Of a stretch of 64,000 nucleotides of DNA, positions 25,333 through 33,204 are shown one piece after another. Source of the DNA: Actinomadura graeca (GTDB taxonomy: Bacteria; Actinomycetota; Actinomycetes; Streptosporangiales; Streptosporangiaceae); contig NZ_CP059572.1 of NCBI RefSeq assembly GCF_019175365.1, positions 4,898,001-4,962,000 on the forward strand, given 5' to 3'. The position numbers were made by a program, and so were the translations under genes. Position 1 is the stretch's first letter, and the number at the start of each line of letters is the position of its first letter. The notes under the pieces are model-generated. The model made no database searches and was not told where the DNA came from. It saw nothing but the letters and a program-made list of their open reading frames with translations.

Positions 25333-25980
25333 TCAGGTGGTGCACTTCGTCCAGCCGAAGGAGTACGTCACCCTGCCCGGGTAGGCGGTGCGCACCCCTG
25401 GAAGGCCCGTCCCGGACGACATCCAAATGGAGCTCTTCTTGGAAGCGTCGGAGGTCCCGAGGTTCGCTTGCAGTTCTGTCGCGAGGTTGAGGTTGCGCTG
25501 CTCTCCGCATGGCATGGCACCCGAGGGGATGGTGTCGCGGAAGACCCAGTCGCGATTCGACGGTCCCGTCAGAACGTGGACGAGATCGGTGTCCGGCTTC
25601 TTTCCCTGGATGTAGTACTGCTGGGTCACCTGTGCAGAGGCGCCGGCCTCAAGGTTCACAGCGCCGCTCTGCTCGATCGCCGTTATCTCGTAGGTGTAGC
25701 CCTGGGGCGCGTGGATCCTCAGATTCAGCCTGCAGATCCTCTTTGCGGCGGACGGGGGCGAGTCTCCACCGACGGAGGCCGTGAGGTCGCCGAAGGCGAC
25801 CTGGAAACTGCTCTTGTCCTCGGAGATCGACACGGAGACGCTTCCGGCCGGGCAGCCCCCGTTCACGGTCGCGATCTCGATGGTGATGCCGTCGGGCGGC
25901 GGGTCGGCGGCCGCGGGCCCGGCCGTCACGAGGGGAAGCGCGGCCGCCGCCACCATCGCCGTGCGGGTCGTCCTCCACAT
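25333..25980 (-). CDS. Secreted DUF4360 protein, copy 1
   Basis: 215 residues from ATG 25980 (GAGGAG upstream). A signal peptide ends AAAD near residue 25. The mature part shows the DUF4360 layout: GGCPAGSVSVSI, SFQVAFGDLTASVGG, KRICRLNLRIHAPQGYTYEI, QQYYIQGK, PCGEQRNLNLATEL and a final WTKC. Four Cys suggest two disulfides. These proteins are extracellular, about 200 residues, of unknown function in bacteria and fungi. It is the last of three tandem paralogues; spacing is 20 nt, so they are probably co-transcribed. Confidence 0.88.
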   Translation of the reverse strand: MWRTTRTAMVAAAALPLVTAGPAAADPPPDGITIEIATVNGGCPAGSVSVSISEDKSSFQVAFGDLTASVGGDSPPSAAKRICRLNLRIHAPQGYTYEITAIEQSGAVNLEAGASAQVTQQYYIQGKKPDTDLVHVLTGPSNRDWVFRDTIPSGAMPCGEQRNLNLATELQANLGTSDASKKSSIWMSSGTGLPGVRTAYPGRVTYSFGWTKCTT

Positions 25981-26000
25981 GCGGGTCTCCTCTTCGGATA

Positions 26001-26636
26001 TCAGGGGCACGTCTTCCAGGCCAGGGTGTAGGTCGGGCTGCCGTCGGAGACGCCGACCGACAGGGAGCTGACCTTGGCGGGATCGGCGTCGCCCAAGGTC
26101 ACCCGGATCTCCTGGTTGAGGTTGAGGTTCAGCTCTTCACCGCACGGCTTATAGGTCTCCAGCCGGATGTCGTTCTCGACGAAATGCCAGCCGCCCGAAT
26201 ACGGGCCCTTGACCGAACTCGTATATGAGGGCCTCATTGGCAATCCGCTGAAGTAGTAGGTCGACTTCAGCTGTCCGGAGGCCCCCTTCTCCAGGTTCGC
26301 GGAACCGTGGTGGTCGACCCGCTTGATGCCGTAGGTGTAGCCCGCCGGTGCGCCGACGCGCAGGGCCAGCTGGCAGTTCTTGCGGAGGTCGGTCGGGGCC
26401 GATCCGCCTCCGGCGCGGGCCGTGAAGGCGGTGGATCCGAAGGTGACGGTGAAGGCGCCGCCGTCGTCGGCCACCGCCACGGTCGTCGTCCCGGCCGGGC
26501 ATCCGCTGCCGTTCTCGCTCCTCACCGTGACGGTGACGCCGTCCGGGCCCGGGGCTGCGGGCGCGGGGGAGGACGTCAGGACGGGCACGGCGACGATGGC
26601 CGCCGCCAGTGCCGCGATGCGCTCGGTGTTCCTCAT
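26001..26636 (-). CDS. Secreted DUF4360 protein, copy 2
   Basis: 211 residues, signal peptide ending APAA near residue 27. Motifs: GSGCPAGTTTVAV, FTVTFGSTAFTARAGG, KNCQLALRVGAPAGYTYGI, STYYFSGL, PCGEELNLNLNQEI, and AWKTC at the end, the same Cys framework as its neighbours. Divergence between copies is high outside these motifs, so the duplication is old. GGAGACC precedes the ATG. Function unknown. Confidence 0.88.
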   Translation of the reverse strand: MRNTERIAALAAAIVAVPVLTSSPAPAAPGPDGVTVTVRSENGSGCPAGTTTVAVADDGGAFTVTFGSTAFTARAGGGSAPTDLRKNCQLALRVGAPAGYTYGIKRVDHHGSANLEKGASGQLKSTYYFSGLPMRPSYTSSVKGPYSGGWHFVENDIRLETYKPCGEELNLNLNQEIRVTLGDADPAKVSSLSVGVSDGSPTYTLAWKTCP

Positions 26637-26663
26637 GGGCGGGGTCTCCAGGCGCCGGTCAGG

Positions 26664-27296
26664 TCAGGCGGTGCAGCGCTTCCATGCGAGGCGGTACTTC
26701 GTGGTGCCGTCGGGGGCGCCCTGGGAGAAGGAACTGACCTTGGTGGCGTCGGAGGTCCCGAGGTCCGCCCGCAGGTCCTTCGCGATGAGGAGGTTGGGTT
26801 CCTTGCCGCAGGGCCTGTAGACCGGGGTGACCGTGTCCTTGCCGTTCTGGAACTGCCAGCCGCCGTTGTGGGCGCCCTTCACCGTGTTCTTGATGGTGTT
26901 GCCCACGGCGCCTCCCTGGAAGTGGAACTCCTCCAGCACATGGCCGGAGGTCCCCGCCTGGAGTTTCGCGGAGCCGTGGTGGTCGACCTCGTCGATCGCG
27001 AAGGTGTATCCCGCCGGGACCTTGACCTTCAGGTCGAGCCGGCAGGTCTTGCGGGCGGCCTGCGGTGCGGAGTCGCCGCCGACGGAGACCGAGAAGTCTC
27101 CGAGGGAGAGGGTGAAGGCGGTGTTGTCGTCGTAGATCCCGACGGAGATCGTCCCGACCGCGCAGGTGCGTTTGTCGCTCACCACGTCGATCGTGATCTT
27201 GCCGGGGGGCGGATCGGCGAGCGCGGGGGAGGCGGTCAGCAGGGGCAGGCCGGCGGTGCCGATAGCCACGAAAGCCGCGATTCTGGCATTCTTCAT
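26664..27296 (-). CDS. Secreted DUF4360 protein, copy 3
   Basis: 210 residues from ATG 27296; the frame extends to 27374 but the signal peptide (MKNARIAAFVAIGTAGLPLL, ALAD cleavage) fixes the start. Motifs: RTCAVGTISVGI, FTLSLGDFSVSVGG, KTCRLDLKVKVPAGYTFAI, EEFHFQGG, PCGKEPNLLIAKDL and WKRC. First gene of the tandem, with the operon promoter presumably in the long upstream region. It shares DHHGSA-KL with copy 2, so these two are closer to each other than to copy 1. Confidence 0.88.
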   Translation of the reverse strand: MKNARIAAFVAIGTAGLPLLTASPALADPPPGKITIDVVSDKRTCAVGTISVGIYDDNTAFTLSLGDFSVSVGGDSAPQAARKTCRLDLKVKVPAGYTFAIDEVDHHGSAKLQAGTSGHVLEEFHFQGGAVGNTIKNTVKGAHNGGWQFQNGKDTVTPVYRPCGKEPNLLIAKDLRADLGTSDATKVSSFSQGAPDGTTKYRLAWKRCTA

Positions 27297-27917
27297 GGTC
27301 GCATGTCTCCCAGTCATGGCGGATATCCGGCGCGGCTTTGACAGCCGTCCGGTAATCCGGGTGCCGACGGTCACGACGGTGCCGCTGATCAGGTCGAGCC
27401 GATGATCATTCGTGACAGTAATCTCGATCCGGGGAAGGCGTCAACGCCGTTCTTTTCAATACCGGCGGCCTTAACTTTCACCGCTGTATCACTCCAGGGG
27501 CATCAACAGCGGATCCCACGGGACACACTGACACCAGCCGGTCGCGGGTTTTTGGACAATGGAATACCGCCCCTCTGGCTTTCTCGCGGAATCACGGCCG
27601 GAACGCGGGCGGGCCGTCCGGAAACGGGAATGCGGAACGTCGGCGGTGGGCGACGACGATCAGGGGCCGAGACCTTTATGGCCGTTCGTGCCGGTGGGCG
27701 CCGGTCGTGCCCTCACCGTCGCACCGGACGGCGAAACCGGCCAGTGACGCCCGGCCTGTGATCGTCTGTCCCGGATCGGGCGAACCCGACCACTCCCGAC
27801 CTAGACTGTGCGCCCTGGGAGGCCCCGGGCCCCGCTGTGCCCCACACGCGTCACATGAGTGATCGTTCGTCCCGTGTGCACGGCAGCGCGCCAGGGGACG
27901 AGCGGCGGGAGGTACAC
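27297..27917. other. Divergent intergenic region, about 620 bp
   Basis: It lies between the DUF4360 operon and the PucR-type gene. It is less GC-rich at 27390-27600. The forward frame 27402-27761 has no ribosome site or family resemblance. I see no strong repeat. Promoters for both sides are expected here. Confidence 0.5.
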
Positions 27918-29213
27918 GTGGCGGACGAGGGCTCCACCGCCGGCGGGCGCCCGTGGGCGGACGTCCCCCGGGAGCTGGCCGACCACATGCGGCCGCATCT
28001 CGACGAGGTCGCGGACGACATGATGCAGGAGATCCAGACGCGCGTCCGCGAATACGACAGGCCGGGCGACGGCTCCTACTCCGGGACCCTCCGGCTCGCC
28101 GTCGAGCGCGTCCTGCACTACTTCGTCGAGCGGGTGGCCGATCCCGGCCACGACCCGGCCCCGGTCACCGACTTCTTCCGCGCGATCGGCCGCGGCGAGG
28201 CCGGTGAGGGCCGCAGCCTCGACGCGATGCAGACCGCGGTGCGGGTCGGCGGCATGGTCGCCTGGCGGCGGATCGCGGAGGGCGCCGACACCCTGCACGC
28301 CTCCGCCCGCATGCTCGGCGCCGTCGGCGAGGTGCTGATGCAGTTCCAGGACGAGCTGACCGCCGCCGCGGCCGAGGGGTACTCCCAGGCCCGCGCCGCC
28401 GTCGCCGGCGAGATGCAGCGCCGCCGCGAACGGCTGCTCGACCTGCTGCTCGCCGACCCGCCCGCCGCGCCCGGCGCCGTCGCCGACCTCGCCGCCGCCG
28501 CGCACTGGCCCGTCCCCCGCACGGTCGCCGCCGTGGCGCTCGGCGGCCCCCGTCCCGACGCCGCCCCGCGTCCCGCGTTCCCGCCCGACGTGCTCGCCGG
28601 CCTCACCCGCCGCACCCCCAGCCTCGTCGTCCCCGACCCGGACGGGCCGGGCCGCGCCGCGATCGTCGACCGTGCGCTGTCCGGGACCCTCGCGGTGATC
28701 GGCCCGACCGTCCCGGTCGTGGAGGCGGCGCGGTCGAGCCGGTGGGCCCGCGAGACGCTCCGCCTCGTCCAGCGCGGTGTGATCGACGCCGGCGGCGGCG
28801 TGGTCCGCAGCGTGGAGCACATCTCCACGCTGATCCTCTTCCGGGACGAGCGGCTGGTCGCCGCGCTCGCCGGGCTGCGCCTCGCCCCCCTCGCCCACCT
28901 GCGCCCGGGCCAGCAGGACCGGCTCGCCGAGACGCTCCTCGCCTGGCTCCAGTCGGGACGCAACGCCAACGAGGTCGCGATGCGCCTGCACGTCCACCCG
29001 CAGACCGTCCGCTACCGGCTGCGGCAGCTGGAGGAGCTGTTCGGCGACCGGCTCCTGGACCCCGACCTGCGCTTCGACCTGGAGATCGTGCTCCGCGCCC
29101 GGACGCTGCTGGCGGGCTGCGCTGGGCACCGCGTCGCCGCGCCGTCCCCCGCCGGGGCCGGGGCCGGTGAGGTCGTCGGCTCCGACCGCGGGCGCGAAGG
29201 GCGGACGCTGTAG
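27918..29213 (+). CDS. PucR/CdaR-type helix-turn-helix regulator
   Basis: 431 residues from GTG 27918, preferred because GGGAGG lies 5 nt upstream; ATG 27855 has no ribosome site. The last 60 residues hold the PucR-type helix-turn-helix (LLAWLQSGRNANEVAMRLHVHPQTVRYR, LEELFGDRL). The N-terminal part (LADHMRPHLDEVADDMMQEI and a helical stretch to about residue 190) is the RsbRD/GGDEF-less sensory region usual in actinomycete members. Targets are unknown. It is followed 43 nt later by a GntR gene on the same strand. Confidence 0.87.
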   Translation: MADEGSTAGGRPWADVPRELADHMRPHLDEVADDMMQEIQTRVREYDRPGDGSYSGTLRLAVERVLHYFVERVADPGHDPAPVTDFFRAIGRGEAGEGRSLDAMQTAVRVGGMVAWRRIAEGADTLHASARMLGAVGEVLMQFQDELTAAAAEGYSQARAAVAGEMQRRRERLLDLLLADPPAAPGAVADLAAAAHWPVPRTVAAVALGGPRPDAAPRPAFPPDVLAGLTRRTPSLVVPDPDGPGRAAIVDRALSGTLAVIGPTVPVVEAARSSRWARETLRLVQRGVIDAGGGVVRSVEHISTLILFRDERLVAALAGLRLAPLAHLRPGQQDRLAETLLAWLQSGRNANEVAMRLHVHPQTVRYRLRQLEELFGDRLLDPDLRFDLEIVLRARTLLAGCAGHRVAAPSPAGAGAGEVVGSDRGREGRTL

Positions 29214-29255
29214 CGTGTGTGACGCCCAAACACGCGTTTCGGAGCAGGATCTGGT

Positions 29256-30005
29256 ATGCCGCGTCCCCCCACGAAGGCCCAAGCGATCACGAGCGCGCTG
29301 GCCGCCCGGATCGTCGAGGGCGAGCTGGACCCGGGCGCGTGGCTGCCGTCGGAGCGCGAGCTGGCCCGCGAGTTCGGCGCGGACCGCTCCACCGTCCGCC
29401 GGGCGCTGCGGATGCTGGCCGACCAGGGCCTCGTGCGCGTCGAGCACGGCTCGGGGGTGCAGGTGCGGCTGGAACGCCCGGTGCGGCGCGCCGCGTCCGA
29501 CATCACCCGGCAGGTCGGCGGCTGGCGCGGCTTCCACGCGTCCGCTCTGGCTGAGGGACACAGGCCCTTCACGCGCACGGTCGTCCGCGAGGTGGACGCC
29601 GACGCCCGGGTCGCCCGCCGCCTGGCCGTCCCGGTCGGCACGCGGGTGCTGGAGCGCGCGCGTGTCCAGGGCGTCGAGGGGGAGCCGCCCGTCCAGACCG
29701 CGACCACATGGGTGCTCATGGACGTGGTGGCGCGGCTCCCGGTGCTGCGGGAGGTCGACACCGGCCCCGGCGGCATCTACTCGCGGCTGGAGGAGGCCGG
29801 GTACGGCATCCTGTTCGAGGAGTCGGTGACCTGCCGCCTCCCGCGCGCCGACGAGCAGGCCACGCTGCGGATCGGCTCCGGCCAGCCCGTCCTGACCCTG
29901 TGGCGCCGCGCCTTCGACCAGGACGAGCGGGTGGTCGAGGTCACCCACCGCGTGGTGGTCGGCGACCGGCACGAGCTCGTCTACCGCTACGGACCGGGGG
30001 CCTGA
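29256..30005 (+). CDS. GntR-family regulator with UTRA domain
   Basis: 249 residues. N-terminal winged helix: ITSALAARIVEGELDPGAWLPSER, ELAREFGADRSTVRRAL, GLVRVEHGSGVQV. The C-terminal 150 residues form a UTRA ligand-binding domain (GTRVLERARVQGVEGEPPVQTA, GGIYSRLEEAGYGI, VLTLWRRAFDQ, VEVTHRVVVGDRHELVYRY). HutC-subfamily members sense small metabolites. The stop TGA is followed directly by the Nudix ATG, so the two are co-transcribed and the Nudix substrate could be the signal. Confidence 0.9.
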   Translation: MPRPPTKAQAITSALAARIVEGELDPGAWLPSERELAREFGADRSTVRRALRMLADQGLVRVEHGSGVQVRLERPVRRAASDITRQVGGWRGFHASALAEGHRPFTRTVVREVDADARVARRLAVPVGTRVLERARVQGVEGEPPVQTATTWVLMDVVARLPVLREVDTGPGGIYSRLEEAGYGILFEESVTCRLPRADEQATLRIGSGQPVLTLWRRAFDQDERVVEVTHRVVVGDRHELVYRYGPGA

Positions 30006-30584
30006 ATGCAGGACGGGGAGGAGCCCGCGGTCCGCCGGATCGGCACGCGGGTGGTCTACGAGAACCCGTGGATGACCGTCCGCGAGGACGAGGTCGAGCG
30101 GCTGGACGGCTCGCGCGGCATCTACGGCGTCATCGACAAACCGGACTTCGTCGTGGTGGTGCCGGCCGAGAACGGCGGCTTCCACCTCGTCGAGGAGTAC
30201 CGCTACCCCATCCGCCGCCGCACGTGGAGCTTCCCCCAGGGCACCATGCCCGGGCGGCACCAGGCCGTCCCTGAGGACCTCGCCGCCCTCGAACTCGCCC
30301 AGGAGACGGGCCTGCGCGCCGGCACCCTGACCCACCTCGGCTACCTGAACTGCTCCCACGGGACGAGCGGCCAGGGGTTCAACGTCTTCCTCGCCACGGA
30401 CCTCGTGCCCGGAGAGCCCGACCGCGAGCCCGAAGAGCAGGACATGCGCCAGCGCTTCTTCACCGAGGCCGAGTTCAAGGCCCTCATCCGCGACGGCCAC
30501 GTCACCGACGACTCCACACTGGCCGCCTACGCGCTCCTCGCCCTCCACGAGGACCGGTGGATCACGGCTCGCCTGGAAGGGTGA
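30006..30584 (+). CDS. Nudix-fold protein with a degenerate Nudix box
   Basis: 192 residues, ATG directly after the GntR stop. The fold resembles ADP-ribose pyrophosphatases: RIGTRVVYENPWMTVREDEV, VVVVPAENGGFHLVEEYRYPI, RRTWSFPQG and a C-terminal helix. The box reads LAALELAQETG where RELxEExG is expected: the Arg is Leu95 and the first Glu of the pair is Gln99, while Glu96 and Glu100 remain; the earlier G-x5-E is also disturbed. Activity on nucleoside diphosphate derivatives may be lost or altered, as in the Nudix-type sensor NrtR. Its last 23 bp overlap the convergent histidine kinase gene. Confidence 0.85.
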   Translation: MQDGEEPAVRRIGTRVVYENPWMTVREDEVERLDGSRGIYGVIDKPDFVVVVPAENGGFHLVEEYRYPIRRRTWSFPQGTMPGRHQAVPEDLAALELAQETGLRAGTLTHLGYLNCSHGTSGQGFNVFLATDLVPGEPDREPEEQDMRQRFFTEAEFKALIRDGHVTDDSTLAAYALLALHEDRWITARLEG

Positions 30585-31608
30585 CGCGGACGCGGCAGCC
30601 GCCGGCCGTGTCGAGGACGGTGATGTCGCCGCCATGCAGGTCGGTGGCCCAGCGGGCGATGGCGAGGCCGAGACCCGTCCCGCCGCCCGGGGTCCCGGCG
30701 CGGGGGCCGGACGCGGTGCCCCGGGAGAAGCGCTCGAACACGCGGGCGCGTTCCGCGGGCGGGATGCCGGGCCCCTCGTCGGCGACCTCCAGGACGAGGC
30801 CGCCCGGCGCCGCGCCGGGCCGGGCCGTGATCGTGACGGGCCTGCCGGGCGGGCCGTGCCGGGCGGCGTTGGCCAGCAGGTTCGCGACGACCTGGTGGAG
30901 ACGGTCCCGGTCGGCGGTGGCATGCAGGCCGGGGGTGACATCGGACTCGAACAGGGCGCCCGGATGCCCGGCCTCGGCCTCCGCCGTGACGTCGGCGACG
31001 AACGCGGCGACGTCCACGCGCGACAGCTCCAGCGCCGCGGCGCCCGCGTCCGCCCGCGACAGGTCGAGCAGCTGGGTGACGAGGCGGCCGAGGCGCTCGG
31101 TCTGGTCGAGCGCCGAGCCGAGCACCTCGGGGGTCGCCGGGGTGACGCCGTCCGCGACGTTCTCCAGGACGGCCTGCAACGCGCTGATCGGCGTGCGCAG
31201 CTCATGCGAGACGTTCGCGACGAACTCGCGGCGCTGCCGGTCGACCTCCGCCAGGTCGGCGGCCATCCGGTTGAACGCCTGCGCCAGCTCGCCGACCTCG
31301 TCCCTGGACGTGGCCCGGACACGGCGGCTGTAGTCGCCCCGCGCCATCGCCCGCGCCGCCGCCGTCATCTCGCGCAGCGGCGCCGTCATCCCGTGCGCGA
31401 GCAGCTGGATCACCACCAGCGAGATCAGCACGCCCACCGGCAGCGTCTGCCGGGCGCGGAACCCCAGCGGATATCCCCACAGCACGATCAGCACCGCGAC
31501 GCACGCGGTCACCACCACGACGACGCCGAACTTCACCTTGATCGAGCGCAGCGGGTCCAGCGGCCGCGGCAGCCGCGCCCACAGCCGGTGGACGACGGGG
31601 GCCGTCAC
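30562..31608 (-). CDS. Sensor histidine kinase (HAMP, HisKA, HATPase)
   Basis: 348 residues from GTG 31608, overlapping the TGA of the response regulator as GTGA. One cytoplasm-proximal segment (KFGVVVVVTACVAVLIVLWG) and a second (LPVGVLISLVVIQLLAHG) are TM helices with almost no extracellular loop, so it probably senses the membrane or an intramembrane signal. HAMP follows (MTAAARAMARGDYSRRV), then His135 in NVSHELRTP, the N box VVANLLANAARHG, and G boxes ADEGPGIPP and GGTGLGLAIA. It forms a two-component pair with the upstream OmpR-type regulator. Confidence 0.93.
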   Translation of the reverse strand: MTAPVVHRLWARLPRPLDPLRSIKVKFGVVVVVTACVAVLIVLWGYPLGFRARQTLPVGVLISLVVIQLLAHGMTAPLREMTAAARAMARGDYSRRVRATSRDEVGELAQAFNRMAADLAEVDRQRREFVANVSHELRTPISALQAVLENVADGVTPATPEVLGSALDQTERLGRLVTQLLDLSRADAGAAALELSRVDVAAFVADVTAEAEAGHPGALFESDVTPGLHATADRDRLHQVVANLLANAARHGPPGRPVTITARPGAAPGGLVLEVADEGPGIPPAERARVFERFSRGTASGPRAGTPGGGTGLGLAIARWATDLHGGDITVLDTAGGCRVRVTLPGEP

Positions 31609-32288
31609 GCGATCTCCAGGCTGTACCCGACGCCGTGGACGGTCCGGATGAGGTCCTGGCCGAGCTTGCGGCGCAGCGCCTTGACGTGGCTGTCGACGAC
31701 CCGCGTCCCCGACGCGTCCGCCCAGTCCCACACCTGTTCGAGCAGGACGGCGCGGGTCAGCACCGTCCCCCGGTTCCGGACGAGGCAGGCGAGCAGGTCG
31801 AACTCGGTCGGCGTGAGGTGCACCTCCCGCCCGTCCCTGCGCACCCGCCGCGCCCGGGGGTCCAGCTCCAGCGGCCCCACCCGCTGCGGCGCCGCGACGG
31901 CGTCCGGCGCCGGACGCTCGACGCGGCGCAGCACCGCGCGGATCCGCGCGACCAGCTCCCGCATGCTGAACGGCTTCGTCACGTAGTCGTCGGCGCCCAC
32001 GCCGAGTCCCACGAGCAGATCGGTCTCGTCGTCGCGCGCGGTCAGCATGAGCACCGGCACCGGACGTTCCGCCTGCACCCGGCGGCACACTTCCAGCCCG
32101 TCGAACCCGGGCAGCATCACGTCCAGCACGATGAGATGCGGCTCGCACGCACGGGCACGCTCGACCGCCCCCGGCCCGTCCCCGGCGAGCTCGACGGAGA
32201 ACCCCTCCGCCACCAGCCGATCCACCACCGCCCGCGCGATCGTCGGCTCGTCCTCGACCACGAGGATGCGCGACACGTTCCCACTCAC
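31605..32288 (-). CDS. OmpR/PhoB-type response regulator
   Basis: 227 residues. Receiver domain 7-120 with the acidic pair VEDE, phospho-acceptor Asp56 in LIVLDVMLPG, Thr in LMLTARD and Lys in YVTKPFSM. Winged-helix effector 135-225 (VHLTPTEFDLLACLVRNRGTV, RVVDSHVKALRRKLG, RTVHGVGYSLE). First gene of a two-gene operon with its kinase. Two GACTTGT motifs 18 bp apart (32309 and 32327) lie just upstream and could be direct-repeat binding sites for autoregulation; that is a guess. Confidence 0.94.
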   Translation of the reverse strand: MSGNVSRILVVEDEPTIARAVVDRLVAEGFSVELAGDGPGAVERARACEPHLIVLDVMLPGFDGLEVCRRVQAERPVPVLMLTARDDETDLLVGLGVGADDYVTKPFSMRELVARIRAVLRRVERPAPDAVAAPQRVGPLELDPRARRVRRDGREVHLTPTEFDLLACLVRNRGTVLTRAVLLEQVWDWADASGTRVVDSHVKALRRKLGQDLIRTVHGVGYSLEIA

Positions 32289-32411
32289 AAGCCCCGACTC
32301 TAGAAGCCCGACTTGTGTGCTAAGCGTGTGACTTGTACAGAACCCGTGAAGATCCGGGCCGCAGACCGGCGCGGGCCGACCCCAGGCCCGCGCCGACCCG
32401 CTCAGCTCAGC

Positions 32412-32774
32412 TCAGCGTTCCAGGGGGGAGCACTGTAGTCCTTGCACCGATTCGGGGAGTTTGGCGAACCCGGAGAACGGCCGGGAGACCTCGCAGTAGA
32501 CCGACCCGCCCGGCCCGGCCTGCCTGCTGCTGATGACGAACGTCCCGAGAACGGGGCCTTCCTCGGGAAGCTCGCCGGAGGTCACCTCACAGGCCCCCGT
32601 GCCCTCGAACCCACTGGCCTGGTCCTCGCCGCCCGGCGCCACCTGGTCACAGGTGTAGGTCGGCGGCTGCTCCTCGCCATCGGCCATGGCCACCCCGGCG
32701 GGCAGCAATGCCGCCGCGAAGGCGCTCACCGCCAGGGCTCCGGCCACCCTCCGCCCCATCGTCCGCTTGCTCAT
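32412..32774 (-). CDS. Small secreted protein of unknown function
   Basis: 120 residues from ATG 32774 (MSKRTMGRRVAGALAV); AAAGGAAT lies upstream. The signal peptide ends GVAMAD near 31. The mature part is about 90 residues, acidic, with four Cys (TYTCDQV, GACEVTSG, YCEVSRP, LQCSPLER) probably in two disulfides. I do not recognise a family. It is in the same orientation as the two-component operon upstream, 120 bp beyond, and could be one of its targets. Confidence 0.75.
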   Translation of the reverse strand: MSKRTMGRRVAGALAVSAFAAALLPAGVAMADGEEQPPTYTCDQVAPGGEDQASGFEGTGACEVTSGELPEEGPVLGTFVISSRQAGPGGSVYCEVSRPFSGFAKLPESVQGLQCSPLER

Positions 32775-33204
32775 CGGTATTCCTTTCCGACCCACGGGCG
32801 GCTCCGCCCGTGACTCTTGGTTGAGAAATCAACACCGAGAGTGATGCTACGGAGGCGTGTCGCAACCCCGCCAGGCTGTCTGATGTCGCCACCGAGACAG
32901 TCAGATGGGACGGAAGGGAACCCCGAGCAGAAACTCACCTCACGGGACGACAAACCCCCCAACACGCCGACGCCCTAACCCCCGCCGCCCCACCTGACAG
33001 GCCACCCAAGCCCGGCAGGTTGAGCCGCAACCCCGGCAGGTTGAACCTGAGGCACCGGTTACGGGACAGGCGCGCGGAGCGAGCGCCAGCGAGTGCAGCA
33101 GGTATCCCGGCGCGCCGCGCCCCCGCAACGCAGCGAGTGCAGCGAGCGCAGTGGAGGAGACCCGTGCCGCGCAGCCGGGGGGTTGGGGGGTCGCCCCCGG
33201 AAAA
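32775..33204. other. Intergenic region with short repeats
   Basis: About 430 bp. CCCGGCAGGTTGA occurs at 33011-33023 and 33032-33044. From 33070 a GCGAGCG/GCGAGTGCAGC-rich stretch (for example CAGCGAGTGCAGC twice, near 33088 and 33130) leads into a GGGGGGTTGGGGGGTCGCCCCC segment split by its own symmetry near 33178-33200. This looks like a dispersed actinomycete intergenic repeat; no gene is supported. Confidence 0.5.

Noticed and set aside
27801..31322. Minus-strand open frame of 1173 codons
   Set aside because: Overlaps clear PucR, GntR and Nudix genes on the + strand and the kinase in another frame; its sequence is low-complexity with no motif.
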